This document shows, one piece after another, positions 44,912 through 53,836 of a DNA stretch of 60,436 nt. The DNA is taken from positions 1 to 60,436 of the forward strand of contig CABUNJ010000014.1 of the NCBI GenBank assembly GCA_902492935.1, read 5' to 3'. The notes under the pieces are model-generated. The model had not been told where the DNA came from. It did no database searches and saw only the letters and a list, made by a program, of their open reading frames with translations. The translations under genes were made by a program, and so were the position numbers. The stretch comes from an uncultured Collinsella sp. (lineage in GTDB: Bacteria > Actinomycetota > Coriobacteriia > Coriobacteriales > Coriobacteriaceae). How positions within the stretch are numbered: the first letter of the stretch is position 1; each line of letters begins with the position of its first letter.

Positions 44912-46987
44912 CTACTTGGCGCGGCCCTCCTCATAGCGCTCGACCAGCTTGGCCTGAACGTCATAAGGCACCTGCTCGTAGCCGGCGGGCTTCATGGTAA
45001 AGTCGCCCGTGCCGCGCGTAATAGAGCGCAGACGCGTCGAATAATCCGTCAGCTCGGCCAGCGGCGCCTGGGCGATGACCACGGTGTCGCCGCGCTCATC
45101 GGTCTCCATGCCCGTCACGCGACCGCGCGATGCCGAGATGTCGCCCATCACGGCGCCGGCGTAGCTCTCGGGGATAGTCACCGTAATTTCCTCGATGGGC
45201 TCCAGCACCACCGGGTCGGCATCGGCGCATGCCTTGCGCAGGCCGATGCGGGCCGCCGCGCGGAACGCCATCTCGTTGGAGTCGACGCTGTGATACGAAC
45301 CGTCGTACACAGCCACGCGAATGCCCGTGAGTGGGTAGCCGGCAATGATGCCGTCCTTCATGGTCTCCTGGACACCCTTGTCCACGGCGGGGATCAACGA
45401 ACGTGGAATACGGCCGCCTACGACCTCGTCCACAAACTCATAGCCATCGCTCGTGCCGTCGGGCCCAATGAGCGGCTCAACGCGCAGCCAGCAGTCGCCA
45501 TACTGACCGGCACCGCCAGTCTGCTTTTTGTGGCGACCCTGGGCACTTGCCGTGCGTCGGATGGTCTCGCGATACGGGATGCGGATCGGCACGCTCTTGG
45601 CCACGACCTTGGTGCGATCCTCAAGGCGATTGAGCAGGACCGAAACCTGCGCCTCACCCACGGCGGAGATGATAGTCTGGCCGGTCTCCTCGTCACGATC
45701 GATGCTCATGGTCGGATCGGCCTTGCACGCCTTCTCGATAAACGTGTAGAGCTTCTCCTCGTCACCGCGGTTCTCGGCCTCGATGGCAATGCGGTACTGC
45801 GAGTTGGGGAACTTAAACGCCGCAGCCTCGACCTTGCCGGTAATCGAGAGTGTATCGCCCGTCTCGGCCGCCAGCTTGGGCGCCACGATGATATCGCCGG
45901 CATAAGCGTGACCGACCTCGGTCATGTCGCGGCCGCACATCACATACAGGTGAGCCAGACGATCGCTCTTGCGGGTGCGCGCGTTGATCAGCTCAAGGCC
46001 CGGCTCAAGCGTGCCCGTCAGCACCTTGATAAAGCTGATGCGGCCCTGCTGCGGATCGGCCAGGGTCTTAAACACAAACGCCACCGGACGGTCATCGTCG
46101 CTCGAGATCTTAAGCGAATCACCATCGATGAGCGGCATCTCGCCATAGTCGGTCGGCGCCGGGAAGTACGTCGCGATGTCGTCCATCAGCGAGTTGACGC
46201 CCTGCTCCTTAATGCAATCGCCCGCAAAGACCGGCACAAAGATGCGCTCGGCGATCGCCTTCGACAGCAGGCCTTCAAGCTCCTCCTGCGTCAGCGTCTC
46301 CTCGCCTTCCAAGTACTTCATCATCAGCTCGTCGTCAGCCTCGGCCACCAGCTCGCACAGATGGTCATGGGCTTCCTCCGCCTGGGCACGATACTCCTCG
46401 GGAATCTCCGACTCAACGGCTTCGGTGCCGTTGCAATGGCGCGCCTTCATGCGCACCAGGTCGATAATGCCGTCAAAGTCCTCGCCCTCGCCCCAGGGAA
46501 GGGTCACGGCGCCCAAGCGCGTGCCAAAGCGCTCCTGCAGCAGGTCCATTGTGGTCGTAAAGCTGGCCTCGGGGCGCGACAGACGGTTCACGAACACCGC
46601 ACGCGCCAGACGTAGATCCTCCGCCGCATACCAAAGCTTGACGGTCGTAGGCTGCGGGCCGGCCTCGGCGTCGACCACAAACAGAGCCGTCTCGCAGACG
46701 CTCATTGCGGCAAAGGCGTCGCCGATAAAATCGGGATAGCACGGGGCATCGAGCACGTTGATGCGGGCGCCCTTCCAGTCGATCGGCGCGATGGTCGTCG
46801 AGATGGAGAATGAACGCTTGACCTCTTCGGGGTCGTAGTCGAGCGTGGGCTTGGTGCCGTCGTGGCCGCCCAGGCGGGCGGTCTTGCCGGAAAGGTGGAG
46901 CATGGCCTCGGCGAGTGAAGTCTTGCCCACCCCGCCTTGGCCTACGAGCACCACGTTCCTTACATTGCCGGTCTTGGGAGCACCCAT
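44912..46987 (-). CDS. EF-G-like translational GTPase with altered G motifs
   Basis: 691 aa, all five EF-G domains. G1 is GQGGVGKTS (usual GHIDAGKTT), G3 is DAPCYPDF (usual DTPGHVDF, the His replaced by Tyr at the catalytic place), and the G4 region has NRLSR in place of NKMD. Domain IV keeps the TASAQGRHKKQTGGAGQYGD region and the C-terminal TGDFTMKPAGYEQVP. Such changes mark the EF-G-like FusA2/EF-G2 branch, whose role is unsettled; canonical fusA is elsewhere. AAGGAGG precedes the ATG at 46987. The 311-bp gap upstream holds one terminator. Confidence 0.9.
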   Translation of the reverse strand: MGAPKTGNVRNVVLVGQGGVGKTSLAEAMLHLSGKTARLGGHDGTKPTLDYDPEEVKRSFSISTTIAPIDWKGARINVLDAPCYPDFIGDAFAAMSVCETALFVVDAEAGPQPTTVKLWYAAEDLRLARAVFVNRLSRPEASFTTTMDLLQERFGTRLGAVTLPWGEGEDFDGIIDLVRMKARHCNGTEAVESEIPEEYRAQAEEAHDHLCELVAEADDELMMKYLEGEETLTQEELEGLLSKAIAERIFVPVFAGDCIKEQGVNSLMDDIATYFPAPTDYGEMPLIDGDSLKISSDDDRPVAFVFKTLADPQQGRISFIKVLTGTLEPGLELINARTRKSDRLAHLYVMCGRDMTEVGHAYAGDIIVAPKLAAETGDTLSITGKVEAAAFKFPNSQYRIAIEAENRGDEEKLYTFIEKACKADPTMSIDRDEETGQTIISAVGEAQVSVLLNRLEDRTKVVAKSVPIRIPYRETIRRTASAQGRHKKQTGGAGQYGDCWLRVEPLIGPDGTSDGYEFVDEVVGGRIPRSLIPAVDKGVQETMKDGIIAGYPLTGIRVAVYDGSYHSVDSNEMAFRAAARIGLRKACADADPVVLEPIEEITVTIPESYAGAVMGDISASRGRVTGMETDERGDTVVIAQAPLAELTDYSTRLRSITRGTGDFTMKPAGYEQVPYDVQAKLVERYEEGRAK

Positions 46988-47223
46988 GATGACCTCCTTG
47001 CAGGGCCGCGCGCAATGCGCGACGCCAACGGGGAGAGTTCGCGGTCGGTGCCGTCCCGGGAGCAGCATGGTCGGCAGCCGAGCCGACTCACCCTCCAAAT
47101 GTCCTATGCCACCACCCTACCCTCACGGGCGACCGTCCATGCACACCTTTCGGCGCACGTACGGATACAGGCGGCGAGAGGAAGAAGAACACATGCGAGG
47201 CGATTATTGAACCCCGCCGATGC

Positions 47224-47260
47224 AAATAAAATGCCACCGCAGGCCGTAAGACGTGCGGTG
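47224..47260 (-). terminator. Terminator of the amino-acid ABC operon
   Basis: CACCGCA-N12-TGCGGTG, followed on the minus strand by ATTTTATTT. It lies in the 46988-47298 gap where nothing else was seen. Confidence 0.75.
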
Positions 47261-47298
47261 ACTTCGCCTCAATTTAATAGTTGAGTAAATAGCTGAGC

Positions 47299-48063
47299 CT
47301 ACCCCTCAATACGGCTCAAGAACTCGCAGGTACGCTGCTCGCGTGGATGGTCGATGACCTGCTCGGCAGGGCCCTCCTCGACAATACGGCCGCCGTCCAT
47401 AAAGACCACGCGGTCGGCAACATCGCGCGCAAACTGCATCGCGTGGGTCACGATTACCATCGTCATATTCTGCGCCGCCAGGTCCTTAATGACACGCAGC
47501 ACCTCGGCCGTCAGCTCGGGATCGAGCGCCGAGGTCGGCTCGTCAAAGAATAAGATTTCCGGATCGAGCGCCAGGGCGCGGGCAATACTCACGCGCTGCT
47601 GCTGACCGCCCGAAAGCTCACACGGCACCTTGTTCTCGTTGCCCGTCAGCCCCATTTGTGCAATCAGCTCGTGAGCGCGGGCTTCCGCCTGCTCGCGCGA
47701 ACGCTTAAGCACGCGAATCGGCGCATCGATGATGTTTTTCATCACGGTATAGTGCGGGAACAGATTGTAGTTCTGGAACACCAGACCAAAACGCGAACGC
47801 GCTTGCTTGGGAACATCTCCCTTCGCATAGACCGCGCCCGATCCCGCATCCGTCGCAACCGCAAGGTCGCCAAACGAAAGCGAGCCGCCGTCGAGCGTCT
47901 CGAGCAGTGTGGCGCAGCGCAGCAGCGTGGACTTACCACCGCCCGAAGGCCCGATAATCGCCACGACCTCGCCACGCTTTACCTCGAGTGAGATATCCTT
48001 GAGCACTTCATTGCCGCCAAACGCCTTGCGCGCGTTCGATATGTTCATTACCGAATTAGTCAT
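47299..48063 (-). CDS. Polar amino-acid ABC transporter ATPase (GlnQ type)
   Basis: 254 aa. Walker A GPSGGGKST, signature LSGGQQQR, Walker B ILFFDEPTSALD and H-loop VTHAMQFARDVADRV are all complete. It powers uptake by the permease, whose gene overlaps it by eight bases. Third gene of the operon, downstream of binding protein and permease. A good match for glutamine/cystine/arginine-type importers. Confidence 0.93.
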   Translation of the reverse strand: MTNSVMNISNARKAFGGNEVLKDISLEVKRGEVVAIIGPSGGGKSTLLRCATLLETLDGGSLSFGDLAVATDAGSGAVYAKGDVPKQARSRFGLVFQNYNLFPHYTVMKNIIDAPIRVLKRSREQAEARAHELIAQMGLTGNENKVPCELSGGQQQRVSIARALALDPEILFFDEPTSALDPELTAEVLRVIKDLAAQNMTMVIVTHAMQFARDVADRVVFMDGGRIVEEGPAEQVIDHPREQRTCEFLSRIEG

Positions 48064-48709
48064 GGTAGTAATCCAATTTTTTCTCCGCGGCGCCCAACAG
48101 CATCTCGACTACGAAGTTGAAAACCCAGTAAATCAGTGCCGCAATCGCAAACGGCACCATGCTCACCTGCGAGGCAACCAGTGCCTTGGCGGTCGAGAAC
48201 ATCTCACCCACGCCAATGGCAAACGCCAGCGACGTGTCCTTGACCAGCGTGATGATCTCGTTGCCCATCGCTGGCAGAATACGCTTGGCGACCTGCGGCA
48301 TCACGATATACAGAAACGTCTGCATACGCGAATAGCCCAGCACCTCGGCTGCCTCGTATTGACCGCGCGGAATGGACTGCAAGCCCGAGCGATAGATCTC
48401 GGCAAAGTAGCCGGCGTAGTTGATGATGAACGCCACGGCGCATGCCGTCCATTTGGAATCGGGCGTGAGCGAGATGCCGAACACGTAGTACGGGGCAAAG
48501 TAGATGGCAAACATCTGTAGCATGAGCGGCGTGCCGCGCATCACCGAAATATAGATGCGCGCGATCCAACGAAGCGGCGCAATTTTACTCATGCGCATGA
48601 ACGCCACGGGGATTCCCAGTGGAATTGACCCGAGCAGCGTCAGCACAAACAACTGCAAGCTGACCAAGAATCCCTGGCCAAGCATCTGCATCATGACTTG
48701 GATAGACAT
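48056..48709 (-). CDS. Polar amino-acid ABC transporter permease
   Basis: 217 aa with five hydrophobic segments of the HisM/GlnP kind. The EAA loop reads AAEVLGYSRMQTFLYIVMPQ, which docks on the ATPase. Start and the preceding stop share bases (TAATG), showing translational coupling with the binding-protein gene. Confidence 0.93.
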   Translation of the reverse strand: MSIQVMMQMLGQGFLVSLQLFVLTLLGSIPLGIPVAFMRMSKIAPLRWIARIYISVMRGTPLMLQMFAIYFAPYYVFGISLTPDSKWTACAVAFIINYAGYFAEIYRSGLQSIPRGQYEAAEVLGYSRMQTFLYIVMPQVAKRILPAMGNEIITLVKDTSLAFAIGVGEMFSTAKALVASQVSMVPFAIAALIYWVFNFVVEMLLGAAEKKLDYYHD

Positions 48710-49566
48710 TACTTAAGCACCCAGTTATCGAAGGAAAGACCATAGCTCGCGTACTTGTCGCACAGGTCCTTGACCGTGCCGTCCTCGTAGAGCGCCTTGA
48801 GCGACTCGGTCACGGCGTTGGCCGACTTGGTGTCGCCCTTCTTAAAGCCGACGGCATAGTGCTCGCTGGACAGCGGCTTATCAAGCTGCGTATAGGCATC
48901 GGGCTTTGCGGCAAGCTGATACTGAGCAATCGAAAGGTCGCACGCCACGGCATCGACCGCACCACTCTCAAGCTGCATAAAGGCCGTGTTGTACTCACCG
49001 ATGGTGTCGAGCGTGGCAAACGTCGCCACCAAATCCTTCTGATCGCCCTCGAGCACGTCCTGAGCAGCGGAATCGGTCTGGGTGATCACCGTCTTGCCGG
49101 CAAGATCATCCCAGCTCTTGATGCCCGCATTCTTCTTGACCACGAGCACCTGCTCGTTGAGCATGTACGGCTCGGAGAACGTGTAGTCGTCCTCGCGACC
49201 CTCCATGGTAAAGCCGTTCCAGATGCAGTTGATGGCGCCGGAGTTGAGCAGCGTGTCCTTGGCATCCCAATCGATAGCCTCGTAATCAACATCCCAGCCC
49301 TGCTTATCGGCAACGGCCTTGGCAAGGTCGAGGTCAAAGCCCGTGTACTCGCCGTCATCGCCCACAAAGCCGTACGGAGGATAGGACTTGTCAAAGCCCA
49401 CCACGAGCTTCTTGGACTCAGCGGCGCCCTTCACATCCTTTGCCGCGGTAGAGCCAGCAGCGGAGCCCTTGCCGGCGCCGCCACAGCCAACCAGGCCAAG
49501 GCCTAGAACCGTAGCGAGTGAGTCGGCTAGACCAACAAACTGACGACGAGACATATCGGTATTCAT
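48709..49566 (-). CDS. Amino-acid ABC transporter substrate-binding lipoprotein
   Basis: 285 aa. The N-terminus has RRQF and a hydrophobic stretch ending in LGLVGC, a lipobox with the lipidated Cys near residue 28. The binding protein core starts VGFDKSYPPYGFVG and has GFDLDLAKAVAD, typical of polar amino-acid receptors. First gene of the operon. Which amino acid is bound cannot be fixed by eye. A Tat-like twin Arg is present, but without a full consensus. Start at 49566 after AAGGGGGAA. Confidence 0.92.
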   Translation of the reverse strand: MNTDMSRRQFVGLADSLATVLGLGLVGCGGAGKGSAAGSTAAKDVKGAAESKKLVVGFDKSYPPYGFVGDDGEYTGFDLDLAKAVADKQGWDVDYEAIDWDAKDTLLNSGAINCIWNGFTMEGREDDYTFSEPYMLNEQVLVVKKNAGIKSWDDLAGKTVITQTDSAAQDVLEGDQKDLVATFATLDTIGEYNTAFMQLESGAVDAVACDLSIAQYQLAAKPDAYTQLDKPLSSEHYAVGFKKGDTKSANAVTESLKALYEDGTVKDLCDKYASYGLSFDNWVLK

Positions 49567-49584
49567 GGTATTCCCCCTTGATGG

Positions 49585-49651
49585 CACTTTAGTTAAGTAA
49601 AGTGAGTCATGTAACGTTCAGAATCATACACTTTAGCGTGATAGAGCACAA
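49585..49651 (-). promoter_or_regulatory. Promoter and operator of the amino-acid ABC operon
   Basis: TTGTGC (49651-49646), 17 bases, TATGAT (49628-49623) on the minus strand. Downstream of it lies the palindrome CACTTTA-gttaag-TAAAGTG (49585-49604), well placed for repression of transcription or for a leader stem. A half-site, CTAAAGTG, is also inside the spacer. Confidence 0.6.
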
Positions 49652-49658
49652 GGCGAGT

Positions 49659-49797
49659 TTGCCCGCCGCGTGAGGGGTGTGGGGGTTAAGTTTCCTGCTC
49701 TACAGTCCTGCTCACGACGGAGGCCACATTAAGTGGCCTCCTGTTCGTGCGGAACTCGCGATAAACTTAACCCCCACACCCCTCACGCGGCGGGCAA
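49659..49797. repeat. 139-bp element with perfect 35-bp inverted repeats
   Basis: The 35-base arm at 49659-49693 (starting TTGCCCGCCGCGTGAGGGGT) is repeated inverted without mismatch at 49763-49797. A nested hairpin GGAGGCCAC-attaa-GTGGCCTCC fills the centre (49719-49741). No gene is present. The remainder of 49567-49907 is the promoter above and the leader of the next gene. Confidence 0.88.
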
Positions 49798-49907
49798 CCG
49801 TCGTTGGACTTATCACTGATATGAAATGGGCGCTTGTATATCGTCCGTTAGCTCAGCACGGTACAATGCTTTCAGATTTCAATTTGTATAATTAGTGGGG
49901 TTAATTC

Positions 49908-51356
49908 ATGGCAGAATCTCGTGCGGAGCGTAAGGCTCGTCGTGCTTTGATCGAGGCAGCTGAGGGGTCAGAGGAGAAAAAATCTTCTAAGAAATCCAAG
50001 TCGTCTCAGGACGCGAAGGGTAAGTCGGCCAAGAGCAAGGCCAAGGCCAAGCGTCCCAGCTCTCGTCGGAGCGGGGATAAGGCATCTCAGACTCGCACCA
50101 AGCGCCCGCATAAAGATCCGATTTCGTCTACACGTAAGGTTGTGGATCCCAAGTCTCCCTGTTCAATCATGAAATCTTGCGGTGGGTGCACGGCGATCAA
50201 TCGTCCTTATAAAAAGCAGCTGGCAGCTAAGCAAGCTGCTATGGAGGAGCTTTTTGCTTCGCTTTGCGAGCGTGAGGGCATTGCTGTCGATCCCATTCGT
50301 GGTATGGGTGTCACTTTGGGCGACCCGGGCAAGTATCCTGCGCCGCGTGGTTTTCGTCATAAGGCTGCCACCCCCTTTGCTCCCGGCAAGGAGGGCGCTG
50401 TCCGCTGCGGCTTTTTTGAGCGCGGCACGCACAAGATCGTCGCCGTTCCCGAATGCCCTGTCGAGGCCCCGGGTGCGCGCCAGATTCTCAACGGCATCGC
50501 ACGCGAAGCTGAGCGGTTGCATATTCCCGCTTTTAATGAGGACAAGCATCTTGGTTTGCTTCGCTATGCCGTCGTGCGCTGCGGCTGGCGCACCGACCAG
50601 ATCATGGTCACTCTCGTGACCGCCCAGCGTGACCTGCCGCATGCGCAAGAATTCTTCGAGGCCGTCGCTGCACTCGATCCGCATATCGTCACCGTTGCGC
50701 AGAACATCAACGGTCGCCCCGGCAATGCCATCCTGGGCGAGGAGACCCGCATCGTCTATGGCGCCGAATGTATGCGCGATCAGCTGCTCGGCTGCGAATT
50801 CGACATCTCCCCCACCGCGTTCTATCAGACTAATCCGCAGCAAACCGAGCTGCTCTATCGACTCGCCATTGACGGCATGGATTTGCAGCAGGGCGACGTA
50901 CTCATGGATGCCTACTGCGGCAGCGGAACCATCGGTCTGTGTGCCGCAAAAGACGCCCAGGACAAAGGCGCCGGCATTATGTTGCTCGGTGTTGAGCGCA
51001 ACCCCGCCGGCATTGCCGACGCACGTCGCAACGCTGAGCTCAACGGCCTTACCCGTAACGCGTGGTTTATGGCCGACGACGCCACCGACTACATCCTAGA
51101 TGCCGCCGACAACAACGAGCGGGTCGATGTCCTTTCCATCGATCCGCCGCGCGCCGGCTCCACACCCGAGTTCCTCGAAGCCGCTTGCACGCTCAAGCCA
51201 CGCCGCATCACCTACATCAGCTGCAATCCCGTCACCCAAGAGCGAGACTTGCACCAGCTCCTCGATGGTGGCTACCGCCTACTCAAGATCACGCCGGTCG
51301 ACATGTTTCCCCATACCGACCACACCGAGACCGTTGCGGTCCTCGAGCGCCGCTAA
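49908..51356 (+). CDS. 23S rRNA (uracil-5-)-methyltransferase, RlmD/RumA type
   Basis: 482 aa. The first 75 residues are a basic Lys/Ser/Arg-rich tail not found in short family members. CSIMKSCGGC and a later Cys form the iron-sulfur site. The SAM site is DAYCGSGTIGLCAA and the catalytic Cys is in TYISCNPVTQERDL. These methylate U747 and/or U1939 of 23S rRNA; which is done here is unknown. There is no TRAM domain before the core in this window. The ATG at 49908 has GGGG eight bases upstream. Confidence 0.92.
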   Translation: MAESRAERKARRALIEAAEGSEEKKSSKKSKSSQDAKGKSAKSKAKAKRPSSRRSGDKASQTRTKRPHKDPISSTRKVVDPKSPCSIMKSCGGCTAINRPYKKQLAAKQAAMEELFASLCEREGIAVDPIRGMGVTLGDPGKYPAPRGFRHKAATPFAPGKEGAVRCGFFERGTHKIVAVPECPVEAPGARQILNGIAREAERLHIPAFNEDKHLGLLRYAVVRCGWRTDQIMVTLVTAQRDLPHAQEFFEAVAALDPHIVTVAQNINGRPGNAILGEETRIVYGAECMRDQLLGCEFDISPTAFYQTNPQQTELLYRLAIDGMDLQQGDVLMDAYCGSGTIGLCAAKDAQDKGAGIMLLGVERNPAGIADARRNAELNGLTRNAWFMADDATDYILDAADNNERVDVLSIDPPRAGSTPEFLEAACTLKPRRITYISCNPVTQERDLHQLLDGGYRLLKITPVDMFPHTDHTETVAVLERR

Positions 51357-51382
51357 GCTGCCCCAGTAGATTTTTGGGACAA

Positions 51383-51414
51383 GAAGGGGGCGACCCGTCT
51401 GGGCCGCCCCCTTC
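51383..51414 (+). terminator. Terminator of the rRNA methyltransferase gene
   Basis: GAAGGGGGCG and complement around a 12-base loop with weak T-rich sequence after. Confidence 0.7.
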
Positions 51415-51433
51415 ACTTGGTTTATGAACGCCG

Positions 51434-52255
51434 TTACATGCCCTTGCGCAGGTCGCACACGCCTGCCGCCGCCATCTCGCGCAGCAGCGTCTCGCGATCG
51501 CGCGTCACGATCAAATCTAGCGGGAAATGAATCTCGTCGAGCATCTTACGGGCGTGATCGAGCTTGCCAATGGCCATACCAATGTGGGCATCGGTCGAAA
51601 CGCCGATCCCCACGCCCAGCTCGGCGCAGCGCTCGGCAATCTTGCGGCACACGGCCCAATGCTCAGTGTCGACACCGTGCTCAAGACTATGGTTGTTGAT
51701 CTCGATAATCTTGTGCTTGGCCTTAGCCGCCAACAGCACCTCGTCGATATCGAACGGTACGCCCGAGCGCCCCGTATGCCCCAACATGAACACCTTGGGA
51801 TGTTCCAAGGCATTGATATACATCTGGGTCGTTTGAGCCGGCGTCGCGCCCTCGGCAAACTGCGGATTATGCACGCTTGCCACCAAATAATCCAAATTGC
51901 GCGTCACCAATTCGAACAGCGAATGCTGACGACTGTACGAATCACCGGCGATATCAAGGTCGACGGGAATATCCTCGCCAAACAAGCTGCCGTCCAGCGA
52001 AACGATATCGGCCTCGGCGCCGCGCAGCACCAACACACCGCTCCAAATGCGCGGCCATATATCCTGATTGATAAAGAACTGATAACTACGCAGGTCATTG
52101 GGGCAGGCCGTAACCATCGAGCTCAGGTGGTCCGCAGAACCAAGCACCTGCAGACCACGTTCGGCTGCCCAATAGACGTTCTCCTCAATGGTTGAGTACG
52201 CATGCGCGGAGAACAGCGTATGAGTATGAATATCACAAGAAAGAAGGTAGGGCAT
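51434..52255 (-). CDS. PHP-domain phosphatase (YcdX-like)
   Basis: 273 aa. The metal-binding CDIHTHTLFSAHA (HxH), the SADHLS and VSTDAHIG motifs mark a PHP domain with a trinuclear zinc site, as in E. coli YcdX and Pol III PHP. In stand-alone form these are usually phosphatases or phosphoesterases of unknown natural substrate. AAGGAG lies before the ATG at 52255. A hairpin (AACGGGG / CCCCGTT, 52356-52386) lies between it and the aminotransferase gene upstream. Confidence 0.9.
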   Translation of the reverse strand: MPYLLSCDIHTHTLFSAHAYSTIEENVYWAAERGLQVLGSADHLSSMVTACPNDLRSYQFFINQDIWPRIWSGVLVLRGAEADIVSLDGSLFGEDIPVDLDIAGDSYSRQHSLFELVTRNLDYLVASVHNPQFAEGATPAQTTQMYINALEHPKVFMLGHTGRSGVPFDIDEVLLAAKAKHKIIEINNHSLEHGVDTEHWAVCRKIAERCAELGVGIGVSTDAHIGMAIGKLDHARKMLDEIHFPLDLIVTRDRETLLREMAAAGVCDLRKGM

Positions 52256-52420
52256 CGGGTCTCCTTATCCGGTGTGGCCGTCGCGTATATTCATTGTACG
52301 CATAGCTTTCAGCAGTCGTAAAACCGCTCCATCCCAACGACACAACGTCCATGACAACGGGGCCTGGCTTAACACCAAACCCCGTTTCACGTAAAACATT
52401 GTAAGCAGAGCGCTTTACTT

Positions 52421-53605
52421 TTAACGATACTCGTCCGCCAACTGTTTCCAAGCGGGTAGCGAATTGATAATCGTTTCGTAACTCACGCAATAGCCCAGGC
52501 GGAACCAACCAGGCATGCCAAAGCTGTCCGAGGGCACCGCAAGCAGCTCATACTTCTTTGCGCGCTCACAGAACGCATTCGCATCGGGCTCCAGCGCCTT
52601 CACCCACAGGTAGAATGCACCATCCGGCTCAACATAGGTGTAGCCGTACTCCGTCAGTGCGTCGGTAAGCGCGGTGCGGTTGCGCGCATAGGCCTCGACA
52701 TCGCTCGGTTCATTAATGCAGTCGATAATTACACGCTGGAAGAGGGCCGGTGCGCACACGAAGCCCAGCGTTCGGGCGGCACCGGCGACGGCCGGCATAA
52801 GGCGAGCAGCCTGCGGATTGGTATTGGGGACCAAAATCCAGCCCACGCGTTCGCCCGGTAGCGAAAGGGACTTGGAATACGAGTAGCAGACGATGGTGTG
52901 CTCATAAATCGAGGGCACCCAAGGCACCTCGGCGCCGTAGACAATCTCGCGGTACGGCTCATCCGAGATGAGCATAATCGGATTCTCGGGATCGCGCTGA
53001 GCGTTGGCCTCGCGTAGAACATTGGCCAGTCGCGTCAACGTGTCGCGCGTATATACGGCACCGGTCGGGTTGTTAGGCGAGTCGATGATGACGGCAGTCG
53101 TCTTATCGGTGATCGCCTTGAGCACGTTACCCACGCTCAGCTGGAACGTATCTTCATCGGCGAGCGCCTCGACACACGTACAGCCGGCTTTCTCAATCCA
53201 AACACGATACTCCGGAAAGTACGGGGCGATAACGATGACCTCGTCACCTGGATTGGTAATGGCATTGAGCGTGCAGGTGAGCGAGGCCGCCGCACCTACC
53301 GTCATAAAGACATCCTTGCCCTCATAGCTCGTGCCAAAGCGGCGGTTGAGCGATTCGGCGACGGCTGCTCGACATTGCGGCAGGCCCGGTGCGGGCGTGT
53401 AGCCGTGCAGCTGGTCGCTCGGCAGCTCCAGGGCCTTCTTAATGGATTCAGCCACGGCAGCAGGCGCCGGAACACTCGGGTTGCCCAGCGAGAAATCAAA
53501 CACGTTTTCTGCACCGATCTGTGCCTTGCGCTCAAGACCATAGCTAAAGATCTCGCGGATGATGGAGCTTTCCGCACCGCGAGCATACATAGTTTCGTTG
53601 ATCAT
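52421..53605 (-). CDS. Class I/II PLP-dependent aminotransferase
   Basis: 394 aa, fold type I. The PLP lysine lies in YSYSKSLSLPGERVGW; the SPNNPTGAVYT segment and the Arg in MPGWFRLGYC bind substrate carboxyl. Closest in motif to aspartate/aromatic type aminotransferases of Gram-positives, but the amino donor is not fixed. AAAGGGGAA precedes the ATG at 53605. No partner gene is adjacent; it is separated from ftsH by a GGGAC palindrome and a terminator. Confidence 0.9.
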   Translation of the reverse strand: MINETMYARGAESSIIREIFSYGLERKAQIGAENVFDFSLGNPSVPAPAAVAESIKKALELPSDQLHGYTPAPGLPQCRAAVAESLNRRFGTSYEGKDVFMTVGAAASLTCTLNAITNPGDEVIVIAPYFPEYRVWIEKAGCTCVEALADEDTFQLSVGNVLKAITDKTTAVIIDSPNNPTGAVYTRDTLTRLANVLREANAQRDPENPIMLISDEPYREIVYGAEVPWVPSIYEHTIVCYSYSKSLSLPGERVGWILVPNTNPQAARLMPAVAGAARTLGFVCAPALFQRVIIDCINEPSDVEAYARNRTALTDALTEYGYTYVEPDGAFYLWVKALEPDANAFCERAKKYELLAVPSDSFGMPGWFRLGYCVSYETIINSLPAWKQLADEYR

Positions 53606-53707
53606 CTGTTCCCCTTTCGCATAGGCGGTATTGTACGCTTTAGTTGAGCAAAGTACCGCAGTAAAGCCAACTGAAATTCATCAATCCGCTATCCGATATC
53701 CGTCAAT

Positions 53708-53767
53708 GTTGATTGGGGACAGACTTAAATGCGTGAAAACGCTCATTTAAGTCTGTCCCCAATCAAC
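53708..53767. repeat. GGGAC-type palindrome, perfect 24-base arms
   Basis: The arm GTTGATTGGGGACAGACTTA, continuing AATG, pairs perfectly with 53744-53767 around a 12-base loop with a small GCG/CGC stem. It is the longest perfect stem of the GGGAC family here. Confidence 0.9.
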
Positions 53768-53793
53768 AGACGGCCCCATATCGGCCAAAAGGA

Positions 53794-53825
53794 AAAGCCT
53801 CCGCAGGTTTCCCCGCGGAGGCTTT
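53794..53825 (-). terminator. Terminator of the tilS-hpt-ftsH operon
   Basis: AAAGCCTCCGC and its complement around AGGTTTCCCC, 12 bases past the ftsH stop; a TTTTCC run follows on the minus strand. Confidence 0.9.
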
Positions 53826-53836
53826 CGCTACAAGAA

